From Cryomorphaceae bacterium (GTDB lineage: Bacteria; Bacteroidota; Bacteroidia; Flavobacteriales; BACL11), in the NCBI GenBank assembly GCA_014384505.1, contig JACNFT010000109.1:1-7884 (forward strand): 7,884 nt of DNA, given 5' to 3'. A program made the position numbers and the translations under genes. A model generated the notes under the pieces. That model was not told where the DNA came from, did no database searches, and saw nothing but the letters and a program-made list of their open reading frames with translations. Position 1 is the first letter of the stretch; the number at the start of each line of letters is the position of its first letter. This document shows positions 1 through 6,790 of the stretch, piece by piece.

Positions 1-80
1 AGGAAAATGATGATGTCCAACAAGTATTTCATAATATGGAATTGACTGAGGAAATTCTAACAGCTATGGATAGCGAATAA
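1..80 (+). CDS. yebC: YebC/PmpR family protein, C-terminal end only
   Basis: Only the last 25 codons are in the window, reading ENDDVQQVFHNMELTEEI and onward to the TAA stop at 78-80. The acidic DDVQxVFHNME stretch is the usual C-terminal end of the YebC/PmpR/TACO1 family. These proteins were long annotated as DNA-binding transcriptional regulators and are more recently linked to translation of difficult, proline-rich stretches on the ribosome. The gene starts left of the window, so the first two domains cannot be inspected. purD begins 9 bp after the stop with no terminator between, so the two are probably co-transcribed. The family call rests on a short but characteristic tail. Confidence 0.82.
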   Translation, partial: ENDDVQQVFHNMELTEEILTAMDSE

Positions 81-89
81 AATTATAGA

Positions 90-1361
90 ATGAACGTATT
101 AATACTAGGAAGTGGAGGGAGAGAACATGCATTTGCATGGAAAATTGCAAAAAGTAGTTCATGCAATCAATTATTTATTGCTCCAGGAAATGCAGGTACA
201 GCTGAAGTGGGAACCAATATTAATATTGAGGTAAATGATTTTGAAAGCATAAAGGAGTTCGTACTTGCTGAAAATATTGAGTTAGTTTTAGTAGGGCCTG
301 AAGATCCATTAGTAAATGGCATCTATAATTTCTTTAAGGAAGACAAACAGTTAATGAATATCTCTTTAATTGGTCCATCAAAAGAAGGAGCGCAATTAGA
401 GGGAAGTAAGCAGTTTGCAAAGGAATTTATGTTCAGACATAATATCCCTACGGCAAAATATCAAGCTTTTACCAAAGATAATTTAGCAGAAGGATATACT
501 TTTTTGGAAAGCCTTGAAGCTCCTTATGTGTTAAAAGCAGACGGTTTGGCGGCTGGGAAAGGAGTTCTAATTCTGAATGACTTGCAAGAGGCAAAAGATG
601 AATTAAAAGCTATGGTCGCAGATGCGAAATTTGGAACCGCATCATCAACCGTAGTTATTGAGGAATTCTTAGATGGAATTGAACTTTCAGTATTTGTTTT
701 AACAGATGGTGATTCGTATAAAATTCTCCCTTCAGCAAAAGATTATAAACGTATCGGGGAAGGTAATACTGGATTAAATACTGGAGGTATGGGCGCTATT
801 TCACCTGTACCATTTGCTGATAGATTCTACATTGAAAAAGTAGAAAGAGAAATTATTAAACCAACAGTAGAAGGGTTAAAGAAAGATAATATTGAATACA
901 AGGGATTCATCTTTATTGGGCTCATAAATGTAAAAGGAGAGCCTAAAGTAATTGAGTATAATGTACGAATGGGAGACCCTGAAACAGAGGTTGTTATCCC
1001 TAGAATAAAATCAGACTTACTAAATCTTTTAAAGGGAATTGGAGATGGAACTTTTAGTGAAAAAGACTTAGAAATTAGTGAAGAAGTAGCGACAACTATA
1101 ATACTAGTTTCTGGCGGATATCCTGAATCTTATGAAAAAGGAAAACAAATTACAGGAATTGAAAAAGTAAGCGATAGCATTGTATTCCATGCAGGAACAA
1201 AACAAGAAGGAGAAGTGGTAAAAACAAATGGAGGAAGAGTTATTGCCCTAACTTCATTCGGAGAAAACATGAATGATTCACTTAAAAAATCATTTGATAG
1301 TGCAGAAAAAATAGCTTTTGAAGGGAAGTACTTTCGGAAAGATATTGGATTTGATTTATGA
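90..1361 (+). CDS. purD: Phosphoribosylamine--glycine ligase (GAR synthetase)
   Basis: This cytosolic enzyme joins glycine to 5-phosphoribosylamine using ATP to make glycinamide ribonucleotide, the second step of de novo purine synthesis. The 423-residue length is normal for bacterial PurD. Residues 7-14 are the N-terminal GSGGREHA loop. The ATP-grasp core carries KADGLAAGKGV at 149-159, NTGGMGA at 230-236 and EYNVRMGDPETE at 289-300, the last a variant of the usual RFGDPE signature with Met for Phe. HAGT at 367-370 and TNGGRV at 379-384 mark the C-terminal domain. The ATG at 90 puts the nucleotide-binding motif at the expected distance from the N terminus. The gene follows yebC by 9 bp, has no promoter motif of its own that I can see, and overlaps by 6 bp the 3' end of a small gene on the other strand. 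Confidence 0.97.
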   Translation: MNVLILGSGGREHAFAWKIAKSSSCNQLFIAPGNAGTAEVGTNINIEVNDFESIKEFVLAENIELVLVGPEDPLVNGIYNFFKEDKQLMNISLIGPSKEGAQLEGSKQFAKEFMFRHNIPTAKYQAFTKDNLAEGYTFLESLEAPYVLKADGLAAGKGVLILNDLQEAKDELKAMVADAKFGTASSTVVIEEFLDGIELSVFVLTDGDSYKILPSAKDYKRIGEGNTGLNTGGMGAISPVPFADRFYIEKVEREIIKPTVEGLKKDNIEYKGFIFIGLINVKGEPKVIEYNVRMGDPETEVVIPRIKSDLLNLLKGIGDGTFSEKDLEISEEVATTIILVSGGYPESYEKGKQITGIEKVSDSIVFHAGTKQEGEVVKTNGGRVIALTSFGENMNDSLKKSFDSAEKIAFEGKYFRKDIGFDL

Positions 1362-1532
1362 TGAAGCGTGCTCCTCTCCATCTTTTCTATGCTTAATCAT
1401 TTTAGTAGTCCAGATCACTAAAAAAGCAAAGATGATAACAATGTATAAATAATTTATTGTGTTTCCTACTGCTTCAACACCATTAAAAATCAGACCAAAA
1501 AAATCTCCGATTGCATAAAATATTTTATTCAT
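1356..1532 (-). CDS. Small single-helix membrane protein, DUF6341-like
   Basis: A 58-residue reading frame runs leftward from ATG at 1532 to TAA at 1358-1356. It begins MNKIFYAIGDFFGLIF, an amphipathic aromatic-rich N terminus. One strong membrane helix follows at about residues 27-43 (NYLYIVIIFAFLVIW), then a basic and hydrophilic tail (KMIKHRKDGEEHASS) that should face the cytosol. Three things support it as a real gene: a good Bacteroidota promoter match 25 nt upstream, an organised membrane-protein composition, and its position beside purD and a DUF6427-like gene. As I recall, flavobacterial genomes carry a short DUF6341 protein in this neighbourhood, usually somewhat longer (about 70 residues). 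The family name is inferred from context and architecture, not alignment. It meets purD tail to tail with a 6-bp overlap. Function is unknown. Confidence 0.72.
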   Translation of the reverse strand: MNKIFYAIGDFFGLIFNGVEAVGNTINYLYIVIIFAFLVIWTTKMIKHRKDGEEHASS

Positions 1533-1556
1533 AATTTTTGTTTTAATTTACTGATG

Positions 1557-1584
1557 CAAATCTAACTATTTTTAGAGAATACAA
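1557..1584 (-). promoter_or_regulatory. Bacteroidota-type promoter for the small membrane-protein gene
   Basis: On the minus strand, TAGATTTG (1564-1557) matches the TAnnTTTG -7 element exactly. A TTG at 1584-1582 lies 17 nt upstream, inside the spacing range known for the flavobacterial -33 element. The start codon follows about 24 nt after the -7 box, leaving a short leader. The -33 element overlaps the ATG of the divergent gene at 1584. On the plus strand I see only an imperfect TA-N3-TTTG at 1532-1540. Confidence 0.55.
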
Positions 1585-2516
1585 TGTTTCTTAAACACCT
1601 TATAAATCCAAGGCCAATAATAATTTTATTTTTTATTGTTTTTTGCATACTATTTATCTGCTTACCTTTACTGAACTCCTCTTTTGAGTTAATCTTTTCT
1701 CATCAATGGGTATCTCCTATTTTTGTGTTTTTATTTGGGTTACTGCTACCAGTTTTTAACGCCTTAGGAATTAATAACTTAGTCTATGAAAAAAATATTA
1801 TTCGCAAAGAAAACCTTGTGCTTGGTTTTGTATTTATACTGCTTTGTACTCCTTTTTTAAATACTTTTTCAGAGTGGATAATTTCATTTTTTCTACTTTT
1901 TTTTCTGGATTTTATCTTAGAAACTTATCAAAAAGAATACCCATTTGCTCAAGTTTTTAACGCAGGGATTATTGTATCTATTTTTAGTTTTGTTTTTCCA
2001 AACTTGCTTTTCCTAATGCTTCTTATTTTGATTAGTGGGATTAATTACAGCAACTTAAATTGGAGAAATTTATGTATATCATGTATAGGTATTGCCCTGC
2101 CCTATTTTTTCTACTTTGTTTACACTTTTCTGTTTGATAAAGCCTTTATTTTTCCAACTTTTGAAAGGCTAGAACTTATCAGTTTTCCTACAATCCTTGA
2201 TTTAAAAATACCTACATTAATTTGGCTTAGTATATTGTTTATTATTAGTTTACTTTCATTTATTGAACTTTTTCAATGGCTCTATAAAAAAAGTATTCAA
2301 TCAAGGAAATCTTTTCTGATTATATTCTTTTATTTTGTATTTAGTATATTACTAATTATTTTTGGAGGACTTAAGTCATGGTACTTTTTAATGACTCCAT
2401 TATGTGTAATTATTGGAAACTATTTCACCTATACAAAGAATAAGAAAATTAGTAATTTTTTATTTTTACTTTTCATAATTTCTTCCATCTATTGTAGGTA
2501 CTCGGTTGTGTTATAA
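1584..2516 (+). CDS. Multipass membrane protein, DUF6427-like
   Basis: This is a 310-residue, strongly hydrophobic inner-membrane protein with about nine or ten predicted helices. They lie at roughly residues 11-29, 43-63, 78-92, 96-113, 125-152 (probably two), 165-184, 211-231, 243-261, 265-281 and 289-305. There is no signal peptide, soluble domain or catalytic motif. Mid-protein it has AQVFNAGIIVSIFSFVFPNLLF, followed by a short loop and IGIALPYFFYFVYTFLFD. This pattern agrees with what I recall of DUF6427, a flavobacterial family often encoded near purD, upp and a DUF6341 gene. The ATG at 1584 is 51 bp from the divergent small gene. purQ starts 31 bp after the stop but has its own -7 element. 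The role is unknown; a transporter or a membrane partner of nucleotide metabolism is possible but not shown. Confidence 0.75.
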   Translation: MFLKHLINPRPIIILFFIVFCILFICLPLLNSSFELIFSHQWVSPIFVFLFGLLLPVFNALGINNLVYEKNIIRKENLVLGFVFILLCTPFLNTFSEWIISFFLLFFLDFILETYQKEYPFAQVFNAGIIVSIFSFVFPNLLFLMLLILISGINYSNLNWRNLCISCIGIALPYFFYFVYTFLFDKAFIFPTFERLELISFPTILDLKIPTLIWLSILFIISLLSFIELFQWLYKKSIQSRKSFLIIFFYFVFSILLIIFGGLKSWYFLMTPLCVIIGNYFTYTKNKKISNFLFLLFIISSIYCRYSVVL

Positions 2517-2520
2517 TGTG

Positions 2521-2528
2521 TAAATTTG
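2521..2528 (+). promoter_or_regulatory. -7 promoter element upstream of purQ
   Basis: TAAATTTG is an exact match to the Bacteroidota -7 consensus TAnnTTTG and lies 19 nt before the purQ ATG. The candidate -33 TTGs are at 2506-2508 (12-nt spacer) and 2492-2494 (26-nt spacer), both outside the usual 17-23 nt, so the upstream half is weak. purQ may therefore be transcribed independently, in addition to read-through from the membrane-protein gene. Confidence 0.45.
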
Positions 2529-2547
2529 CCGCATTAAAAATAATATT

Positions 2548-3237
2548 ATGAAATTTGGTGTAGTTGTTTTTCCTGGGTCTAATTGCGACATGGATATGGT
2601 TTATGTTTTAGAGACTATTATGAAGCAAGAAGTAGTAAAACTTTGGCATAAAGATACTGATTTGCAAGAGTGTAATTTTATCATTTTACCTGGGGGGTTC
2701 TCTTTTGGTGATTACTTAAGATCAGGAGCAATTGCTAAATTTTCTCCTATTATGACAGAAATTATTGGCTTTGCAAATGCGGGTGGTTATGTAATGGGAA
2801 TCTGTAATGGGTTCCAAATTTTAACAGAAAGCGGATTATTACCAGGTGCACTATTGCACAATGATAGCCATAAATTTATTTGCAAAAACATCTATTTAAA
2901 GGTTGAAACAAAAAATACTTTAATTACAAATCAATATTCTGAAAAGGCAATAAAAATTCCTATCGCTCATGGAGAAGGAAAATACTTTGCAGATGAAAAA
3001 ACAATGAAAGCTTTAATTCAAAATGACCAAATTTTATTCAAGTATTGTGATGAAAATGGGAATATTACTGAACAATCAAACCCTAATGGTTCTTTATTAA
3101 ATATTGCTGGCGTTTGTAATGCTGATAGAAATGTTTTCGGAATGATGCCACACCCTGAAAGAGCAGCTGACAAAGAACTAACTAATCTAGATGGCCTTAC
3201 TTTATTCAAAAGTATTTTAAATGAAATACTAGCCTAG
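2548..3237 (+). CDS. purQ: Phosphoribosylformylglycinamidine synthase, glutaminase subunit PurQ
   Basis: PurQ hydrolyses glutamine and delivers ammonia to PurL, which converts FGAR to FGAM in the fourth step of purine synthesis. In this arrangement the complex also needs the small PurS subunit. The 229-residue length fits a stand-alone class I glutamine amidotransferase. Visible landmarks are the N-terminal VVVFPGSNCD (residues 5-14) and LPGGFSFGDYLRSGAIA (47-63). The nucleophile loop GICNGFQ has Cys86, and PHPER supplies His202 and Glu204 to complete the triad. The ATG at 2548 gives the canonical N terminus. Neither purL nor purS is in the window. Many Bacteroidota use one large PurL with this domain fused at its C terminus, so a separate PurQ is notable. 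A hairpin begins at the stop codon. Confidence 0.96.
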   Translation: MKFGVVVFPGSNCDMDMVYVLETIMKQEVVKLWHKDTDLQECNFIILPGGFSFGDYLRSGAIAKFSPIMTEIIGFANAGGYVMGICNGFQILTESGLLPGALLHNDSHKFICKNIYLKVETKNTLITNQYSEKAIKIPIAHGEGKYFADEKTMKALIQNDQILFKYCDENGNITEQSNPNGSLLNIAGVCNADRNVFGMMPHPERAADKELTNLDGLTLFKSILNEILA

Positions 3238-3260
3238 TTTCTTCACATATAAGAAAACTA
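3235..3260 (+). terminator. Possible weak terminator hairpin after purQ
   Basis: TAGTTTCTT (3235-3243, starting with the purQ stop codon) can pair with AAGAAAACTA (3251-3260) around a 7-nt loop, with one bulged base. A short T-rich run (TTTT at 3267-3270) follows only after six more bases. The stem is AT-rich and lacks an immediate U tract, so it may be a weak terminator or simply a 3'-end-stabilising hairpin. Confidence 0.35.
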
Positions 3261-3287
3261 AATCCCTTTTATTATTGACTTATCTAG

Positions 3288-3314
3288 CAACTTTAGTTTA
3301 TTAACTAATTGTTG
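3288..3314 (+). other. Hairpin in the purQ-nrdJ intergenic region
   Basis: CAAC-T-TTAGTT (3288-3298) pairs with AACTAA-TT-GTTG (3303-3314) around a TATT loop, giving a 6-bp upper stem and a 4-bp lower stem separated by a 1x2 internal loop. No T tract follows directly, so it does not look like an intrinsic terminator. It could be a leader-RNA element or an operator-like dyad upstream of nrdJ. Confidence 0.4.
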
Positions 3315-3368
3315 AAAAAGATGTTGAGAACCAACTTTAAGATACTGTTAAAATTTTAATAATATTTC

Positions 3369-3376
3369 TAAACTTG
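3369..3376 (+). promoter_or_regulatory. Candidate -7 element for nrdJ
   Basis: TAAACTTG differs from the TAnnTTTG consensus at one position (C for the first T) and lies 50 nt before the nrdJ ATG. No TTG sits 17-23 nt upstream, so this is only the best candidate in the leader. If it is used, most of the inverted-repeat region would be upstream DNA rather than transcribed leader. Confidence 0.25.
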
Positions 3377-3426
3377 TAGTCAATAAAAAAATACTGAAAA
3401 ATTAAAAGCTTTAATCTGAAAACCAA

Positions 3427-6018
3427 ATGACCACAATAACACAAAAACCACAAGACATAACAACAAAAACAAATAACCAAAAAACTTATGCTTACGAGCA
3501 AGTTTTAGAAGCTGCAGTTGCCTACTTTAATGGTGACGAGTTAGCAGGCACAACTTGGATGAACAAGTATGCAATGAAGAATAAGGAAGGTAAATTTGTT
3601 GAGCAAACTCCAGATGATATGCACAGGAGAATGGCTAAGGAATTTGGTAGAATTGAAGCAGATTATAAATTAAAATACAACCTTAACGGAAGCGCTAAAT
3701 TCTTATCCAAATATGGACAAGAAAGAGAAGATTTAACAGAAGAGAAGGTTTATAATTACTTTAAAAAATTCGGATATATTATTCCACAAGGCAGTGTAAT
3801 GAGTTCTTTAGGAAATCACTATAAATTAGCTTCTTTATCTAATTGTATAGTTGTCCCAGAATTACATGATTCTTATGGTGGAGTGTTTTACACTGATCAA
3901 CAATTAGCACAACTATTTAAAAGACGGTGTGGTGTTGGAGTTGATATTTCTAACTTACGTCCATCAGGAGCAAGAGTTTCCAATGCTGCAGGAAGCACTT
4001 CAGGGGCCGTTTCTTTTATGAATCGTTTTTCAAATACAACTCGGGAAGTAGCGCAAAATGGAAGAAGAGGAGCTTTGATGCTTTCTATGGATATTGCTCA
4101 TCCTGATGTTGAAGATTTTATTACTATAAAGCAAGATTTACAAAAAGTAACAGGAGCTAATATCTCAATCCGTTTGTCGGATGAGTTTATGAAAGCTGTG
4201 GAGAACAATGCAGAATACACACACAAATGGCCAATTGATTCTGAAACACCTAAATTTAGCAAAACAGTGAAAGCTAAAGAACTTTGGAATACTATTATTG
4301 AGTGCGCACATAACACTGCTGAGCCAGGGTTAATATTTTGGGATAGACAGCACTGGTATTCTACATCATCCGTATATCCTGGATACAAAAATACATCAAC
4401 TAACCCCTGTTCCGAAATTGCAATGCAAGGAGGTGATAGCTGTAGATTGATTGCAATTAACCTATTTAACTTTGTTGAAAACCCTTTCACTAAAGATGCC
4501 AAATTCTTAATGGAGGATTTCTATAAATCAACTTATGAAGGACAAAGATTAATGGATGATTTAGTAGATTTAGAAACTGAAGCTATTGGCAGAATTCTTA
4601 GGAAAGTAGAAGCTGATGATGAACCAGAAAACATCAAGCAAGTAGAAAAAGAAACTTGGGAGTTATTGCTTAAAACTGGAAAAGAAGGAAGAAGAACAGG
4701 TTTAGGATTTACTGCACTTGCTGATATGGTAGCTGCACTGGGGATGGCTATAGATTCTGATGATGCTATTGCTAAGGTGGAAGAAATAATGAAAGAAAAA
4801 TGTAGAGCAGAGTTTGATAGCTCTATTGATATGTCACTAGAAAGAGGGAGTTTTGTTGGTTTTGATGCTAAGATTGAGAACACTTCAGAGTTTGTTCAAA
4901 TGTTAGAAGTTGAACTTCCTGAAGTGTACGAAAGAATGATGAAATTCGGAAGAAGAAATATCTCTATTAGTACAGTAGCACCAACAGGAACACTAAGTAT
5001 GTTGGCACAAACTTCTTCAGGAATTGAACCTGTATTTATGACACACTATAAAAGAAGAAGAAAAATAAACGAGCAAGATAGAGAAGCTAAAGTTGACTTT
5101 ATTGATGATTTAGGAGATAAGTGGCAAGAGTTTACGGTATATCACCATAACTTAAAAACTTGGATGGAAGTAACGGGAGAAACTGACATTACAAAAAGTC
5201 CTTATGCTGGAAGTACTGCCCCAGAAATTAATTGGAATAAAAGAGTCGAAATGCAGGCGGTAGTACAAAAATATGTAACCCACTCTATTAGTTCAACCAT
5301 TAATTTACCTAATGATGTATCGCTTGATGAAGTAAGTAATATCTACTTAGAATCATGGAAACAAGGGACAAAAGGGATTACGGTTTATAGAGATGGATCT
5401 AGATCAGGAGTATTAGTTGCTGCTGACGATAACGGGAAAAATGATGTCCTTGAAAATACTGAATTTAAAGAAACAAAAGCCCCTTCTCGTACTAAACGAT
5501 TAGATGCAAAAGTAGTTCGTTTTCAAAATAATAAAGAAAAATGGATTGCAGTTGTTGGTTTACTAAATGGAAGACCATACGAAATTTTTACAGGAAAAAC
5601 TGAGGATGTATTTAATGTGCCAGCAGCAGTGGAATACGGTTGGGTAATAAAAAACAGAAGAGAGGATGGTTCTACTCAATATGATTTCCAATATGAAGAT
5701 AAGGAAGGATATAAAATAACAATGGGAGGTCTATCTCGTTCATTTGATAAAGAATTCTGGAACTATGCAAAATTAATTTCTGGAGTATTACGTCATGGGA
5801 TGCCTTTGCATTATGTTGTGGACTTAATCGGAAAAATGAACATGTATGATGAAAATATCAATACTTGGAAAAGTGGAGTTGTAAGGGCTCTAAAAACATT
5901 TATTGCTGACGGTACAAAGGTAAGCGACCACACTTGTGGGGAATGTGGTGATGAAGGCTTAGTCTATGAAGAAGGTTGTCTTAAATGCGTTAGCTGCGGC
6001 TACAGTAAGTGTGGTTAA
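3427..6018 (+). CDS. nrdJ: Adenosylcobalamin-dependent ribonucleoside-diphosphate reductase (class II)
   Basis: The enzyme reduces ribonucleotides to deoxyribonucleotides, using a thiyl radical formed by homolysis of coenzyme B12. It needs neither oxygen nor a NrdB-type radical subunit. The redox pair is Cys140 (in LASLSNC) and Cys339 (in DSCRLIAINL). NPCSE at 326-330 supplies Asn326, the radical Cys328 and Glu330. The 11-residue spacing between Cys328 and Cys339 and these positions agree with my memory of the Thermotoga maritima class II enzyme. STVAPTGTLSMLAQTSSGIEP (515-535) is the phosphate-binding region of the barrel. The C terminus has six cysteines (837, 840, 851, 854, 857, 862), a zinc-ribbon-like CxxC region plus a tail likely to relay electrons from thioredoxin. 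I see no N-terminal ATP cone. At 863 residues it is full length. It has a 189-bp leader upstream and a strong terminator downstream, suggesting a single-gene unit. Confidence 0.95.
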   Translation: MTTITQKPQDITTKTNNQKTYAYEQVLEAAVAYFNGDELAGTTWMNKYAMKNKEGKFVEQTPDDMHRRMAKEFGRIEADYKLKYNLNGSAKFLSKYGQEREDLTEEKVYNYFKKFGYIIPQGSVMSSLGNHYKLASLSNCIVVPELHDSYGGVFYTDQQLAQLFKRRCGVGVDISNLRPSGARVSNAAGSTSGAVSFMNRFSNTTREVAQNGRRGALMLSMDIAHPDVEDFITIKQDLQKVTGANISIRLSDEFMKAVENNAEYTHKWPIDSETPKFSKTVKAKELWNTIIECAHNTAEPGLIFWDRQHWYSTSSVYPGYKNTSTNPCSEIAMQGGDSCRLIAINLFNFVENPFTKDAKFLMEDFYKSTYEGQRLMDDLVDLETEAIGRILRKVEADDEPENIKQVEKETWELLLKTGKEGRRTGLGFTALADMVAALGMAIDSDDAIAKVEEIMKEKCRAEFDSSIDMSLERGSFVGFDAKIENTSEFVQMLEVELPEVYERMMKFGRRNISISTVAPTGTLSMLAQTSSGIEPVFMTHYKRRRKINEQDREAKVDFIDDLGDKWQEFTVYHHNLKTWMEVTGETDITKSPYAGSTAPEINWNKRVEMQAVVQKYVTHSISSTINLPNDVSLDEVSNIYLESWKQGTKGITVYRDGSRSGVLVAADDNGKNDVLENTEFKETKAPSRTKRLDAKVVRFQNNKEKWIAVVGLLNGRPYEIFTGKTEDVFNVPAAVEYGWVIKNRREDGSTQYDFQYEDKEGYKITMGGLSRSFDKEFWNYAKLISGVLRHGMPLHYVVDLIGKMNMYDENINTWKSGVVRALKTFIADGTKVSDHTCGECGDEGLVYEEGCLKCVSCGYSKCG

Positions 6019-6037
6019 AAAATCAAATTTAATATTC

Positions 6038-6066
6038 AAAACCCATCTATTTTAGGTGGGTTTTTT
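6038..6066 (+). terminator. Strong intrinsic terminator after nrdJ
   Basis: AAAACCCATCTA (6038-6049) pairs with TAGGTGGGTTTT (6053-6064) over 12 positions, including one U-G wobble, with a TTT loop. The 3' arm runs into a six-T tract at 6061-6066. It starts 19 nt after the nrdJ stop and separates nrdJ from comF. The A-run on the 5' side and a C3/G3 core give a textbook Rho-independent structure. Confidence 0.9.
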
Positions 6067-6074
6067 ATTACCTA

Positions 6075-6082
6075 TATTTTTG
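6075..6082 (+). promoter_or_regulatory. -7 promoter element upstream of comF
   Basis: TATTTTTG matches TAnnTTTG exactly and lies 12 nt before the comF ATG, directly after the nrdJ terminator, where a new promoter would be needed. No TTG lies 17-23 nt upstream, since that region is the terminator stem. The -33 half is therefore missing or degenerate. Confidence 0.45.
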
Positions 6083-6094
6083 TAACTTTCAATA

Positions 6095-6790
6095 ATGAAA
6101 AAAATACGCTCATTTTTTGAAGATTTAGTTTCCTTATTTTATCCCAATTCTTGTGGTATCTGTGGCAAAAACCTCCTAAAAGATGAAGATACCGTATGTA
6201 TACTTTGTTTGTACAAAATTCCAAAAACTAATTGCTTTAAAAAGAAAGAAAATAGCGTAAGTCAAATATTTTGGGGAAGGGTTCAAATAGAAAATGCAGC
6301 AGCATTATATCAATTTCATAAAGAAGGAAGCATTCAAAAATTAATCTACCAGTTAAAATATGAAGATGGGAAAATCACAGGCATATTCTTAGGGAAACAA
6401 ATAGGATATGCAATAAAGGAAAGTCCATTTTTTTGTAATTTGGATTATATTATTCCCGTCCCTCTACATCCAAAAAAAGAAAAACTTAGAGGATATAACC
6501 AAAGCAAATATATTGTTAAGGGGATACAAGAAATAATAAATATTGAAGTAAATACCGAATTACTCATCCGTACAGAAAACACAGATTCTCAGACAAGAAA
6601 AAAACGATTTAGCCGTTGGGAAAATATGATGAATAGTTTTCGTTTAAAACAGACTGATCAATTACAAAATAAACATATTTTACTAGTAGATGATGTAGTA
6701 ACCACAGGCGCAACTCTGGAGGCTTGTGCGCAAAAATTATTGGCTGTTAAAGGAGTAAAAGTAAGCATTATAACTATTGCAGTTGTCTAA
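6095..6790 (+). CDS. comF: ComF family protein (phosphoribosyltransferase-like)
   Basis: A 231-residue cytosolic protein with the standard ComF layout. An N-terminal zinc-finger module has two CxxC pairs (Cys20/Cys23 in CGICG and Cys35/Cys38). A middle region contains VPLHPKKEKLRGYNQS (122-137), the family's most recognisable motif. A C-terminal type I phosphoribosyltransferase domain has the PRPP-binding loop ILLVDDVVTTGATLEAC (195-211) with Asp199 and Asp200. In naturally transformable bacteria ComF helps handle incoming single-stranded DNA, acting with the helicase/translocase machinery. In many non-competent bacteria the same family is present and its substrate is not known. There are no other competence genes nearby. 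The ATG at 6095 follows a terminator and a -7 element, so it probably starts its own transcript. No terminator separates it from the lipoprotein gene 25 bp downstream. Confidence 0.9.
   Translation: MKKIRSFFEDLVSLFYPNSCGICGKNLLKDEDTVCILCLYKIPKTNCFKKKENSVSQIFWGRVQIENAAALYQFHKEGSIQKLIYQLKYEDGKITGIFLGKQIGYAIKESPFFCNLDYIIPVPLHPKKEKLRGYNQSKYIVKGIQEIINIEVNTELLIRTENTDSQTRKKRFSRWENMMNSFRLKQTDQLQNKHILLVDDVVTTGATLEACAQKLLAVKGVKVSIITIAVV

Larger units (their letters stand above)
3267..3391. repeat. Spaced inverted repeat in the nrdJ leader
   Basis: TTTTATTATTGACT at 3267-3280 is the inverted copy of AGTCAATAAAAAAA at 3378-3391, with 13 of 14 positions complementary and a 9-bp perfect core TTATTGACT/AGTCAATAA. 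The arms are about 97 nt apart and enclose a local hairpin (3288-3314) and a 12-bp AT palindrome (3348-3359). In RNA this could close a long stem. In such AT-rich DNA part of the match is expected by chance, so the call is tentative. Confidence 0.4.

Noticed and set aside
1130..1381. Minus-strand open frame of 83 codons over the purD 3' end
   Set aside because: It is antisense to well-conserved purD C-terminal sequence and conflicts with the better-supported 58-codon minus-strand gene, which has its own promoter.
3018..3209. Minus-strand open frame of 63 codons inside purQ
   Set aside because: It is antisense to the purQ catalytic His/Glu region and has no independent support.
3322..3360. 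Short leader-peptide frame (ATG TTG AGA ACC, about 12 codons) before nrdJ
   Set aside because: It has no ribosome-binding signal, no regulatory codon run and no attenuator-type terminator after it. Such a frame is common by chance.
3238..3426. Cobalamin riboswitch upstream of the B12-dependent reductase
   Set aside because: No B12-box-like GCCACTG or matching conserved core was found, and the region is short and AT-rich.
4098..4502. Minus-strand open frame of 134 codons inside nrdJ
   Set aside because: It lies wholly antisense to the active-site half of nrdJ, has no promoter or recognisable domain, and its composition follows from the codons of the gene opposite.
4533..4883. Minus-strand open frame of 116 codons inside nrdJ
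   Set aside because: It is Ser- and Leu-rich, as expected from the reverse of an acidic, Glu/Lys-rich coding region. No start signal or family resemblance is visible.
6095..6790. ComF as evidence of a competence locus
   Set aside because: The family is widespread in non-competent bacteria, and no other competence or pilus genes are in the window.
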